Shown here: positions 25,931 through 34,908 of the stretch, in pieces | Position numbering within the stretch: position 1 is the first letter of the stretch | How the letters are laid out: the number at the start of each line of letters is the position of its first letter | Assembly: GCF_004349135.1 (NCBI RefSeq) | Contig: NZ_SMFN01000009.1 | Location: 62,001-126,000 of the forward strand | Source: Flavobacterium sandaracinum | Lineage (GTDB): Bacteria; Bacteroidota; Bacteroidia; Flavobacteriales; Flavobacteriaceae | Direction: 5' to 3' | Length of the DNA: 64,000 nt | Made by a program: the position numbers and the translations under genes | Notes under the pieces: generated by a model | What the model was told of the DNA's origin: nothing | Database searches by the model: none | What the model saw: only the letters and a program-made list of their open reading frames with translations

Positions 25931-26890
25931 TTATTTTTTTGTTGCACGTTCTAATCTGTCGTTAATGGATTTTCCTAATTCAAAATCCGGAAATCGTTCC
26001 GCAACAATCATATCTAAGTCCATTTTATCCAATCGATGCATTGCAGCATACAAATGTGAGGTAGCTTCTTTTAAATCTCCTTTTTTGGATAAAATTTCTT
26101 GATGAAAAACAGTAGCATTTTCGATCCTTTCCTTAAAAAGTAACAATCCGATTTTTTCATCTGGAAATCCCCTGATGAATTGCGCTACATCACTTTCTAA
26201 AAAAGTGGTGGTTGCTGGTGCGTAATGTCGTGATAACATTCCAGGCGCATCTGGTGCGTTTTCTTTTTTGTTTTTAATTTGGATTTTCCCGATAACTTCT
26301 TCAATATCTTCCACAGAAATAGAACCCAATCGATATAATATCGGTTCTTCATTTTCAAAACCAATTATCGTAGATTCTATTCCGTTTTGGCAATCGCCTC
26401 CATCTAAAACCATCTGTAATTTTTCACTAAAATATTCCGCAACATGCAAAGCATTTGTTGGACTTATTGCCCCAAAAGGATTGGCACTTGGAGCAGCTAA
26501 TGGAAAATCTAATGCTTCCAACAATGCCAAAGCTGTAGCATGATTTGGAATTCTAATAGCCACAGAATCTTTTCCTGCAGTAACTAAATCGGGAACCGCT
26601 TCTTGTTTTTTCAACACCATAGTCAAAGGTCCCGGCCAAAATTTATCAGCTAACAATCTAGCTTTTTTCGGTATATCTTTTGCTAATTCGTCTAATTGTT
26701 CGATTGATTTAATATGAACAATTAAAGGATTAAAAAAAGGTCTTTGTTTCATTTCAAAAATCGCTTTTATGGCTTTTTCGCTGTAAATATTTCCAGCCAA
26801 CCCATAAACCGTTTCTGTAGGAATGGCAACCAAATCTTCTTGGACTAAAATCTTGGCAGCTTTTGATATGTCTTTTGAAACCATTGTCAT
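25931..26890 (-). CDS. L-threonylcarbamoyladenylate synthase, Sua5 type
   Basis: 319 residues: an N-terminal YrdC/TsaC domain (KILVQEDLVAIPTETVYGLA, KQRPFFNPLIVHI, FWPGPLTMVL, AIRIPNH, PLAAPSANPFGAISPT) and a C-terminal Sua5 domain after the linker APGMLSRHYAP. It makes threonylcarbamoyl-AMP for the t6A37 tRNA modification. The gene begins 8 bp after DUF6671 on the same strand and precedes sbtA by 9 bp. Confidence 0.93.
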   Translation of the reverse strand: MTMVSKDISKAAKILVQEDLVAIPTETVYGLAGNIYSEKAIKAIFEMKQRPFFNPLIVHIKSIEQLDELAKDIPKKARLLADKFWPGPLTMVLKKQEAVPDLVTAGKDSVAIRIPNHATALALLEALDFPLAAPSANPFGAISPTNALHVAEYFSEKLQMVLDGGDCQNGIESTIIGFENEEPILYRLGSISVEDIEEVIGKIQIKNKKENAPDAPGMLSRHYAPATTTFLESDVAQFIRGFPDEKIGLLLFKERIENATVFHQEILSKKGDLKEATSHLYAAMHRLDKMDLDMIVAERFPDFELGKSINDRLERATKK

Positions 26891-26898
26891 AATTCGTT

Positions 26899-27735
26899 TT
26901 AAGGGTTACAAAAATCACAATACATAGGATCTTCGGTCATTTTTTTATGTGGATACAATTCCTCAGAAGTATGGTTACACTTTTTACAAGTATAAATAAA
27001 ACTCAAAGTAGAACGCGTAGACGAATTACAGCATTCACACGGTAATCCCATTTTGGCATCAGAAACCACAAATCCAGGTGTTTCACACATAGGACATAAC
27101 GACTGAATTGCCTTTACTAATTTTAATACCGCTGTTTCAATCACTTTCATTCGTGTTGGATTGTACAGTGCGCGCATATCGGTTTCGACATATACTTTCC
27201 CAAATTCTTTCATCATTTCATTAAAGCTTTCCTTTAAAATCTTTTCATCAGTGATTCCTTTAGCTATTTTCGAAATATCCTTTTCCGATGGTTTTAAAAT
27301 AAGTCCGTGCGATGGAAATTTTACTTTAGCAGCAAATTCCAGTAGCTCGACTTCAGTTTTAATTTCGCTGCCATTGAAATTGGTATCCATACTGAGTTCT
27401 CTTACTATAATTTCTAACTCATTTTTTTTATCAATAAAAATTAAAAATTCATCATCGGCATGGGCAAAAAAAATTGTGGGGTGCATCCCAAAAGACCCTT
27501 CGCTGGCGATACCTAAATCGCAATCATTCTCTTTCATAGCAAGGAGACATTTATTGCGAAGAGTCGTTACCGCGCCATCTTTTCTCTCAATTTCTCCCGA
27601 AAAAGTTCCCAATGTGTCAGTATCAAATTTATCTGAGACAAAGCAACTTACGCCTAATTCTTTTTCAAAAATCGGGGCAATCACGTTTTCTTTTTTATGC
27701 TTAGTTGCTATAAGAAGTTTTCTACCTTTGAACAT
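26899..27735 (-). CDS. DUF6671 family protein with zinc-ribbon tail
   Basis: 278 residues. The N-terminal 210 residues match DUF6671 (LIATKHKKENVIAPIFEKEL, FDTDTLGTFSGEIERKDGAV, CDLGIASEGSFGMHPTIFFA). The C-terminus has two Cys pairs of a zinc ribbon (CPMCETPG, CECC, CKKC, CDFC). Function is unknown. It is 6 bp after a small protein gene on the same strand; the same pair occurs again upstream with its DUF6671 copy decayed, so the pair is a unit. Confidence 0.85.
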   Translation of the reverse strand: MFKGRKLLIATKHKKENVIAPIFEKELGVSCFVSDKFDTDTLGTFSGEIERKDGAVTTLRNKCLLAMKENDCDLGIASEGSFGMHPTIFFAHADDEFLIFIDKKNELEIIVRELSMDTNFNGSEIKTEVELLEFAAKVKFPSHGLILKPSEKDISKIAKGITDEKILKESFNEMMKEFGKVYVETDMRALYNPTRMKVIETAVLKLVKAIQSLCPMCETPGFVVSDAKMGLPCECCNSSTRSTLSFIYTCKKCNHTSEELYPHKKMTEDPMYCDFCNP

Positions 27736-27741
27736 AAATTA

Positions 27742-28023
27742 CTAATTGTCAATAAGTGAAATGTTTATTTGTGAACTAACTAACAATCTCTTGTTTTTGG
27801 CTTTCGCCTCCGATAGTATCTTCTGCAATTTTTCAATCTCATTTTTTAGCTCAGGAATTCTTTTTTGAGCAATTTCATCGTCTTCTCCATATCGTTCCTG
27901 TGAACTCCAATTTTTTATCTTATGGAAATTTATTTTGGAAGAAAAAATACTAATTAAAATTTCCTTCGCCTCAACTTCCGAGAAGTTACCGTCAATAAGT
28001 GTTAAATTTTCGATTCTATTCAT
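27742..28023 (-). CDS. Small protein paired with DUF6671 (copy A)
   Basis: Start set at 28023 (MNRIENLTLIDG) because the neighbouring 58-residue gene overlaps at this ATG and because the paralogue at 28526-28804 begins at the same place; a longer frame to 28071 is open but lies in that other gene. The 93-residue product is mostly helical and charged: LIDGNFSEVEAKEILISIFS, a KINFHK core, then a coiled-coil-like KNEIEKLQKILSEAKAKNK and VSSQINIS. No family is recognised. Confidence 0.7.
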   Translation of the reverse strand: MNRIENLTLIDGNFSEVEAKEILISIFSSKINFHKIKNWSSQERYGEDDEIAQKRIPELKNEIEKLQKILSEAKAKNKRLLVSSQINISLIDN

Positions 28024-28192
28024 AATTTTGGTTGTTTTTATTTGATAACTGATTAGAAGAATATGCTCCAAGTATTATGGCAAAAGACGCAAATAGTTCA
28101 CTGTTAATTACGTCATGTGTTGTTAAAGCCATAACAAGTAAAACAATCATTGCGACTAGTGAAATAGCTATTTTTATTACTAATTGATTCAT
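28016..28192 (-). CDS. 58-residue single-pass or hairpin membrane protein
   Basis: An ORF with two hydrophobic segments (IKIAISLVAMIVLLVMALTT and FASFAIILGAYSS) and a polar Asn-rich tail, ending in TATGAATAG, where the final bases carry the ATG of the next gene (overlap of 8 bp). This overlap and the codon pattern support coding. It is too short for most gene finders. It could anchor or partner the helical protein made next. Confidence 0.6.
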   Translation of the reverse strand: MNQLVIKIAISLVAMIVLLVMALTTHDVINSELFASFAIILGAYSSNQLSNKNNQNYE

Positions 28193-28283
28193 TTTTCTAT
28201 TTTAATTACTGCTTCCAATTTTAAATTCCATTTTTTTTCATCTATGTTATTTCTTAAATAAAACAGTTCTTTTTGTAGTAGTT

Positions 28284-28520
28284 TTATTTAGGACTCCCTA
28301 AATCACAATCATTTTCTTTCATCGCAAGGAGACATTTACTGCAAAGAGTCGTTAATGCACTATCTTTTCTCACAATTTCTCCCGAAAAAGTTCCCTATAT
28401 GTCAGTGTCAAATTTATCAGAGACAAAGCAAATAATGCCTAATTCTTTTTCAAAAATCGGTGCAATCACATTTTCTTTTTTATGCTTGGTTGCTATAAGA
28501 GGTTTTCTACCTTGAAACAT
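28284..28520 (-). pseudogene. DUF6671 N-terminal fragment (copy B, decayed)
   Basis: A copy of the first 78 codons or so of the DUF6671 gene, nearly identical to it at DNA level. It starts at 28520 with MFQGRKPLIATKHKKENVIA, has TAG in place of the Leu in TDTLGTF, and after CDLG runs into an unrelated end SPK and a stop at 28284. The internal stop and the loss of two thirds of the gene make it non-functional. It follows the paralogous small gene by 5 bp. Confidence 0.85.
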
Positions 28521-28525
28521 ATTAG

Positions 28526-28804
28526 TTATTCTTTAAAACTTATTTCAATCGTACTATTTACAACCAAATTTAATCCATTTGCTTCTGCAACTTCCACTAA
28601 ATTTTTAATTTTTTCTTTAGCTTCGTTAAGTTCCACTACTCTTTTTTTGGAGTGAGTGATGTCATTATTGAAACGAATATGATTGCTAAAATCCTCTAGA
28701 TTATGGTGGTTAATCTTACTGTTTATTAATGCAGTTAATACTTTCCCTGCTTCTACCGGAGTAAAAACCCCATCTATTAATTTAAAGACTTGTTGATTTT
28801 TCAT
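28526..28804 (-). CDS. Small protein paired with DUF6671 (copy B)
   Basis: 92 residues, clearly related to 27742-28023: FKLIDGVFTPVEAGKVLTAL against LTLIDGNFSEVEAKEILISI, the shared SKIN-H core, a charged helix, and a similar -N-T-EIS tail. It is intact although its DUF6671 partner is broken. Upstream, an inverted TAnnTTTG box (CAAAGATA at 28971-28978) may be its promoter, close to the TetR operator. No function known. Confidence 0.72.
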   Translation of the reverse strand: MKNQQVFKLIDGVFTPVEAGKVLTALINSKINHHNLEDFSNHIRFNNDITHSKKRVVELNEAKEKIKNLVEVAEANGLNLVVNSTIEISFKE

Positions 28805-28986
28805 TTTATACTTAATTATTAGGTTTTAGTTTTTTACTTTTCTAATTATTCGATAAATTTTTTGGATTTCCTTTATATATTAATATATTAATTCAAAACT
28901 ATTAATTGGGTCTGGCAATTCCTGTAATTTACGAATTAGCAACATGATTATATCTTTTAGATTAACGCGACAAAGATAGATATAAT

Positions 28987-29019
28987 ATTATTAATGATAG
29001 CAATACTATCATTAATAAT
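28987..29019. promoter_or_regulatory. Palindromic operator between divergent promoters
   Basis: ATTATTAATGATAG and CTATCATTAATAAT are exact 14-bp inverted repeats around the 5-base spacer CAATA. A -7 box TATATTTG at 29038-29045 points to the TetR gene, and CAAAGATA at 28971-28978 is the same box for the minus strand. The palindrome covers the -33 zone of both, as for a repressor site. The TetR protein encoded next is the natural binder. Confidence 0.7.
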
Positions 29020-29114
29020 TGTAAAATAATTTTTAGCTATATTTGCCAAAGAAAGATGAGACATCTTCTTTTTAGCAATTTATTATACGAAGACCAATCA
29101 ATACAAGGATTAAA

Positions 29115-29792
29115 ATGGAGTTACAGTTACAAATAAAAATGAATGAAGCATTATTTCTGCGCAACCCTGAACAGTCGGAGTTAGGCAAAAAAATCATTAG
29201 ACACAGCATTGAATTAATCTATAAAAATGGATTTGAAGCGTTCACCTTTAAAAAATTAGCAAAAGACATTGGTACAACCGAAGCGGGTATTTACCGATAC
29301 TTTGAAAACAAACATCGCTTGCTGTTATATATTGTAGCTTGGTATTGGAGTTGGCTTGAATACCAGATAGGCTTTAATACCAATAACATTAGTGACCCCA
29401 TAATTAGATTAAAAATGGTAATTAAATTGTTAGCCACAACAGTAAAACATGATGAAAAAACAAGTTATGTCAACGAGAGCCTATTGCATCAAATTGTTAT
29501 TTCAGAAGGTTCAAAAGCATACTTAACAAAGCATGTAAGCGAAGACAATAGACACCATTTTTTTAAACCATACAAAGATCTTTGTGCCGTTATTGGAGAT
29601 TTAATTTCAGAATGCAATCCGAAATACAAATACCCTAAATCATTAGCTTCCACTATCATTGAAATGGCGCATTTTCAGAATTTTTTCATGAACAACCTGC
29701 CTTCACTTACCGATTTTGGGGTAAATAAAGACGAGACAAAAATCATTTCTTTTCTTGATAATTTGGTGTTTTCCAGCATAAATAAAATTTAG
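29115..29792 (+). CDS. TetR-family transcriptional regulator
   Basis: 225 residues. An N-terminal extension of about 22 residues precedes the TetR HTH (GKKIIRHSIELIYKNGFEAF, then FKKLAKDIGTTEAGIYRYFE, residues 25-66). The larger C-terminal domain (DKHRLLLY... to the end) is helical with many aromatic residues, as for ligand-binding TetR proteins. The strong palindrome upstream suggests that it represses itself. The likely targets are the divergent small-protein operon and perhaps the broken FecA receptor downstream. Confidence 0.9.
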   Translation: MELQLQIKMNEALFLRNPEQSELGKKIIRHSIELIYKNGFEAFTFKKLAKDIGTTEAGIYRYFENKHRLLLYIVAWYWSWLEYQIGFNTNNISDPIIRLKMVIKLLATTVKHDEKTSYVNESLLHQIVISEGSKAYLTKHVSEDNRHHFFKPYKDLCAVIGDLISECNPKYKYPKSLASTIIEMAHFQNFFMNNLPSLTDFGVNKDETKIISFLDNLVFSSINKI

Positions 29793-29836
29793 TTGTTGAT
29801 GAGATCTCTGTCATTTTCAGGAGCTCCATCCAAGAC

Positions 29837-30771
29837 TAGACATGCTAAACTGTGCCCGCATATAGAATTAATAATGCATGAAATTGGTGAAAGTAAAATG
29901 TCAGGAACAATAAACTATTACCCTCAAAATGAAATACCAGCAAGTATACAACATAAATTTCCGTTATTTGCAGCAAGTTTTAGCTGTAAGCCCACAAATT
30001 TCTCACAGGTTTATGGAGGGTTCTCACAAGTATATAGGCCCATGCTTTTCAAAGACATTGTTCCAAATTCTATATACGAAAAAGTAGATGAGAACATTAA
30101 AGATGCAAAAGGATATAATGCAGAATTAAGGTTTAGAGGAAATTGGAAATCTTTAAAAGTGGGACGTTACAGGTTTTTTACTTCAATACAATAACCGTTT
30201 TGGAACTTTGGCTTTAACTGATAATGAAGGAAATTTTTATACATACAGAACAAATATTGGAAATTCTCTAACCAAAGGAATTGAAATATTTATTGAGATT
30301 AACTGGGTTTTAAATAAAAAAATAGAAATGTCATTATTTAGTTCAACCTCCTTTATGGATGGTCGCTACACAACAGGAAATCTTAAAACAGGAAATTCAA
30401 ATGTAAATATTGAAGACAACAAAATTGAAAGTGTACCAAATATAATTTCCAGAAATGGAATTTCAGTTCATTATTGGAAATTAAGTTTGTCGGGACTCTA
30501 TAGTTATACAGCCACAAGTTTTGCCGATGCATTAAATACACTTACGCCAACAGCAACCGGAGCAATTGGTTTAGTTCCTTCATATGGAATATTTGATCTC
30601 AATTCAACGATAAGAATAAATTCCAAATTTGAAATTAAAGCAAGTTTGAATAATGTTTTTAATAAGCAATATTTCACTAAACGACCTTTATTTTATCCGA
30701 GTCCAGGGATATGGGCATCTGATGGAAGAAATGGATCAATTTCATTTGTGGTAGTATATCAGATCAAATAG
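29837..30771 (+). pseudogene. FecA-type TonB-dependent receptor, C-terminal half, frameshifted
   Basis: Barrel sequence of the FecA family starts without plug or signal (HIELIMHEIGESKMSG, INYYPQNEIPAS, YGGFSQVYRPMLFKDIVPNS). At about 30163 one extra G shifts the frame: SLKWDVTGFLLQYNNRFGTL continues in the next frame and runs to the C-terminal FNKQYFTKRPLFYPSPGIWA and a stop at 30771. The end resembles that of the receptor at 12048-14477. It lies directly behind the TetR gene. Confidence 0.85.
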
Positions 30772-31079
30772 ACACCCAATTTACTTTTGACCTAAAAAAA
30801 ATCTCTAATGATTTAGAGCTGAATCCTTCCTATTTATCAAGAGAGTTTTCAAAGTATTTTGAAAATCTTAATTTTGGGGATTATGTTAGGAAATTACGAA
30901 CTGAAAAAGCAATTACTCTTATTCAAAATTCAAGCTATACGCTTACTAAAATAGCCTACATGACTGGGTTTTCAGATCAAAGTCATTTTACGAGAATATT
31001 CAAGCAGAGTAGAGGAAAAAATCCTTCTTCCTATCGAAAAAATACACAAAAAAGTAATCCAGATACAAAAAGTAAGTAA
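30765..31079 (+). pseudogene. AraC-type HTH fragment
   Basis: A frame of about 105 codons without a start encodes the two HTH units of an AraC domain (ISNDLELNPSYLSREFSKYF and LTKIAYMTGFSDQSHFTRIF, then the RGKNPSSYRK end) and stops at 31079. The sensor part is missing; it begins inside the last codons of the receptor relic, so a deletion has fused the two remains. Confidence 0.8.
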
Positions 31080-31133
31080 CATACTATTTATACCTATTTA
31101 ACCTTTATAGTTTTGTAATAAAACACAAACTAT

Positions 31134-31639
31134 ATGATTCCCTTTAAACATTTTCTGCTTCCTGCTTTATTAGTATTTTCTATAGCTGCTATTGGACAAA
31201 CAACCTATCCAAAAATTACGGGCTATTTTGGTGTAGTTCATCCTAGTAGTAACTTTCGCTGAAAATCAAACTTCTTTAAACTTTAGAGATTATTACGCCG
31301 TTGGTTTTCCAACAGGAATTAACATCTGGAAAAGCTCTAAAATTGGATTCTCATTTGAAATTGTACCCAATATAAAAGCAGAAGATGGGACTAGCTAGTA
31401 AAATGAATAATTTATTATTTCATCCTGGCGTGTTGATAGCATTAGGTAAAGACTACACATTTGCGGGTAGAGTTGCCTTTGAGACAAATGGCAGATATGG
31501 AGTAACTCCAGTATTCAACAAAACTGTAATAAAAAATACCAACAGTAGCTATTATGTTGCTATTCCATTACCAGTACGATTTGGCAATGAGCATCCGGCC
31601 AATTTTAAAGTAGGTTTCCAATTTGGTATAGCCTTTTAG
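31134..31639 (+). pseudogene. Outer-membrane-type protein with two frameshifts
   Basis: The gene begins at 31134 with a signal peptide (MIPFKHFLLPALLVFSIAAI) and a -7 box TAGTTTTG at 31108-31115. After TGYFGVVHP the frame breaks near 31250; VVTFAENQTSLNFRDYYAVG and the following 50 residues lie in the next frame. It breaks again near 31397, and the rest (MNNLLFHPGVLIALG to GFQFGIAF) is in a third frame. The type is a small barrel of unknown family, ending in Phe. It belonged to the cluster with the chromate transporter. Confidence 0.75.
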
Positions 31640-31651
31640 AACATCTTGTTT

Positions 31652-32820
31652 ATGAAAGAAAATCCAAAATATAGTTTAAAAGAGTTACTTCTTTATTTCC
31701 TGAAATTAGGGACAATTGGTTTTGGTGGTCCAGTAGCATTGGTTGGTTATATGCACCGGGATTTAGTCGAAGATCAAAAATGGATTTCAGAAGATGAATA
31801 TAAAGAAGGCTTAGCCCTGGCGCAATTAGCACCGGGTCCGTTAGCGGCACAATTAGCCATTTACCTTGGATTTGTACATTGTGGTTTTTTAGGGGCAACG
31901 TTGATTGGTTTTGCCTTTATTTTGCCTTCTTTCATAATGGTGGTACTATTTAGGAATCGTTTACAAGTTATACGGAGGATTGTCTTGGATACAAGCTGTT
32001 TTTTATGGCGTAGGTGCAGCTGTTATTGGTATTATTGTAATGAGTTCCTATAAACTAACGATAAAATCTATCGGCAAATTTAATGTAACCTCTTTTAAAA
32101 CGAATTGGTTATTGTGGCTGTTTTTTTGTAGTTGCCATAGTTGTGACATTGGTTACACAACTGGAACAAGTTTTGTTATTTGTATTGGCTGGAATTATAT
32201 ATATGTTTGTCAAAGCACCACCAAAATGGTTCAATAATAAAACGGCAAATTCTATTCTTCTTTTGCAAATGGGCTTTAGGAGCTATGACAATTCTACTCT
32301 TATGAAGATTGCCCTCTTTTTTGCCAAAGCGGGAGCATTTGTATTTGGCAGTGGACTGGCAATAGTTCCTTTTTTACATTCGGGAGTAGTAATAGAAAAT
32401 AAATGGTTAACGGAACAAAAATTTGTTGATGCGGTTGCAGTTGCAATGATTCCCCCTGGCCCAGTTGTTATTCCTGTTGGCTTTATTGGCTATTTAGTTG
32501 CTGGTTTTCCAGGTGCTTTGGTTGCAGCTTTAGCCACATTTTTGCCGTGTTATCTATTTACGGTTACTTTTGCTCCATCCTTTAAGAAAATTGCGCAGAA
32601 TAAATCAATCAAAGCCTTTGTAGATGTTATTACTGCGGCTGTTGTTGGGGCTTTGGTAGGTGAGGTTGGAGTAATTGCTTCCCGAAGTATTTTTGATATT
32701 CCAACAACACTAATAGCTATTGCAACAATTTTTGCTTTACTTTATATCAAGAAAATTCAAGGACCTTATATTATCGTGGCAGCAGCAGTTGTTGGGGTTT
32801 TTATAAAATTAATACTATGA
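31652..32820 (+). pseudogene. chrA: Chromate transporter (ChrA), two frameshifts
   Basis: Three frames together give one CHR-family protein of about 385 residues with two homologous halves: LGTIGFGGPVALVGYM and QLAPGPLAAQLAIYLG in the first, GAFVFGSGLAIVPFLHSGVV and MIPPGPVVIPVGFIGY in the second. The first break is an extra A near 31950 (after FIMVVLF; the next frame gives GIVYKLYGGLSWIQAVFYGV). The second is near 32125, before VVTLVTQLEQVLLFVL. Intact ChrA proteins export chromate with protons or sulfate. Its stop overlaps the SOD start by 4 bp, so both were one operon. Confidence 0.88.
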
Positions 32821-33545
32821 ACAGAAAAGAGTTTTTAAAATCGAGCACTTTATTAGGTGCAGCTTCGCTAATTCTTCCAACAAATAATGCATTTGCCAAA
32901 AATTTAGCGGACAATTCAATTGATAAATTGGTTGATGGAAACGGCAATTATATTCAACAAACGCTTCCGTATAGTGAAAATTTTTTAGAACCCTATATGG
33001 ATGCCGAAACCTTGCATCTACACTATACTTTTCATCACGGTGGTGCGGTAAAAGGGGCAAACAAAGATTTGCAAATGATAAAAAAAGCATTGGACGAAAA
33101 CAATTTGGAAACCATTGATTTTTGGACAAAAAAATTATCACATCATTTTTCATCACATATACTACATTCGATTTTTTGGACAAACCTTACTAATAAAAAC
33201 ACGTTACCGCAAGGTGATTTGTTGCGGCGAATAGAAAAAAGTTTTGGGAGTTTTGATAAACTTAAAATCTTAATTGCAGCCACTTCAAAAAATGTAGATG
33301 GCAATGGTTGGGGAATTTTGGCATATCAACCATACAGCGATAGTTTGGTAATTTTACAATGCGAAAACCACGAAAAACTAACGCAATGGGGTGCCATTCC
33401 TTTATTGGTTATAGATGTTTGGGAACACGCCTATTATTTAAAATACAAAAACAAACGAACCGATTTCGTGGATGCTTTGTTTAATATTATTAATTGGGAT
33501 AATGTAGCATTACGATTGAATGATGCGTTAAAATTGACATTATAA
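32817..33545 (+). CDS. Exported Fe/Mn superoxide dismutase
   Basis: 242 residues. An N-terminal export signal (MNRKEFLKSSTLLGAASLIL, cut near NAFA) precedes the Fe/Mn SOD fold. Metal ligands are the His in LHLHYTFHHGG, the His in SSHILHSIFW and the Asp/His of DVWEHAYYLKYKN. It removes superoxide, here probably in the periplasm. It is intact while chrA, which it overlaps by 4 bp, is broken; chromate reduction makes superoxide, which explains the pairing. Whether it is still expressed depends on a transcript through the pseudogenes. Confidence 0.9.
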   Translation: MNRKEFLKSSTLLGAASLILPTNNAFAKNLADNSIDKLVDGNGNYIQQTLPYSENFLEPYMDAETLHLHYTFHHGGAVKGANKDLQMIKKALDENNLETIDFWTKKLSHHFSSHILHSIFWTNLTNKNTLPQGDLLRRIEKSFGSFDKLKILIAATSKNVDGNGWGILAYQPYSDSLVILQCENHEKLTQWGAIPLLVIDVWEHAYYLKYKNKRTDFVDALFNIINWDNVALRLNDALKLTL

Positions 33546-33905
33546 AATATGATATTACTTGTCAGGACAAATGGGAAAATGACTCATTTGTTCGGTTCTT
33601 CTATTCATTAAATCGTTGTTAATCAAAATAAATATTATTTTCAATCACATTTATTCTTGGGCTCGATACGCATTTCCATCAAAAAGCAATGTATTTTTCT
33701 GTATTTCAAATTATTACAATTGATTCAAGAAAACGTTTAGGACACTATTAGTAAAAAATATTAAATCAGCGTTAAACTGAAAAAATATTAAATAAACTTT
33801 TTGGATTATCATAAAATTACTTAATTTTGATTTTCAAAACATGAATTACAGCATTCATTTTAAACAAGTCAATTCAATAATTTACTTAAAAATTGTCATA
33901 TTAAG
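33546..33905. other. 360-bp spacer with no gene seen
   Basis: AT-rich sequence downstream of the SOD gene with no open frame that reads as protein. It leads into the GTGGCA repeats and the tRNA relic and may be the end of a former mobile element. Confidence 0.5.
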
Positions 33906-33909
33906 TTTT

Positions 33910-34003
33910 GTGGCAAAATCGTGGCACATTAGTTTATAAATAGTTGAAAATGCAGTATAGGCACGGGTTCCAGCTTATTGGTTCGAATCCTGCTCTCCCC
34001 ACA
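33910..34003 (+). other. Candidate old attachment site: tRNA 3'-end relic with arm-like repeats
   Basis: GGTTCGAATCC (33980-33990) followed by TGCTCTCCCCACA reads like the T-loop and acceptor 3' strand of a tRNA, but no tRNA body precedes it: the T-stem does not pair and no anticodon arm fits. Two GTGGCA boxes 11 bp apart (33910 and 33921) lie upstream, as for integrase arm sites. A tRNA-type terminator follows at 34070. This is what remains on one side when an element inserts into a tRNA 3' end. The intact tRNA is not in the window. Confidence 0.5.
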
Positions 34004-34069
34004 AAAGGGTAAAAGGAATGGAAAAGATAACTTTATCAAACTTTTTAAAAAGACCCAAAAAATGTGTAA

Positions 34070-34104
34070 AACCTGTAAATCATAAGATTTACAGGTTTTT
34101 TTTT
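34070..34104 (+). terminator. Rho-independent terminator of the former tRNA gene
   Basis: AACCTGTAAATC, loop ATAA, GATTTACAGGTT and a run of eight or more T. The stem is perfect over 12 bp. It is very like the terminator of tRNA-Ser at 58869-58902, which supports the idea that a tRNA gene once ended just before it. Confidence 0.85.
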
Positions 34105-34509
34105 GTTTTTGTACTTCACCACTATTTATAAAACGGATTTGTTACAAAAGTTGGGAATTATCAAAAAAGATTAGTTAATCCGAAAAGTAAAAATCATTTT
34201 TTAGAACTACTGTAAATTGCAATCTAATTGCTTTAATTTTGACACAGGAAGGGTCTGCTATACTATTTGTACTCTATCTCAAAATAATTTAATATTGATC
34301 CGCAATTACCCTTTATTGCCTTGAAGACTATATTGGAGTTCTTATAACCAGATTACTATTCATTTTTAGACCACAGCGCTAATTTGAGCATAGTACTGCT
34401 TTTGTAATTGTAGGAATGGTAAATACTTTTTAATAGCTGTAATACATTTATATCCAATTTTACTATCAGGATATAGCTAAAATAAAAGATGTACTCGTTC
34501 ATCTTGGTT

Positions 34510-34750
34510 ATTGGTCTACTTTTCACTTGATTTATAAAATACCTATGTACTTCCTGACACTAATTACCTCTAACGAAAAATCTTGAATAGTATTCTCATC
34601 TAAAAAAACGTTTCCATACTATTTCTTCAGCGACAAGCACTTTTAGAGTTTTGTATTTTTTTCGAAATACAGACTTGGGTTTTCTAAAGAATTAATAGCA
34701 GAAACGATTTCAAAGTTATCTGCTAAAAAATCAGGAAGAATAAATTTAAA
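34510..34750 (-). pseudogene. ISAon1-type transposase N-terminal relic
   Basis: Broken frames on the minus strand read FILPDFLADNFEIVSAINSL, then SLYFEKNTKL, FLDENTIQDFSL and VRKYIGIL. Order and wording follow the N-terminal domain of ISAon1-type transposases (LPxxLxxxFEIxxxxxxxxxxxLYLEEKN, then a xIQDFPIRGKxVYLxIKRRRW block), but with stops and shifts in between. Only this piece is left. The rest of 34105-34908 has no recognisable gene. Confidence 0.5.
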
Positions 34751-34908
34751 AGGTCTAATGAGGCTTTAAGTAAAGGTTAATGAAACGAAGATCTTTATAT
34801 TCATCCAATCTTCCTCATGTTTTATTCTTGATCCGAACTGTTTTCACTTTTCAAGTTTTTGTCTCTATAAAATCATACATTTGTTGGTATTATAAACCTA
34901 CATAACAA

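Noticed and set aside
33960..34003. Complete tRNA gene
   Set aside because: Only the T-loop and acceptor 3' strand fit. No anticodon arm, D-arm or matching 5' acceptor strand can be found upstream.
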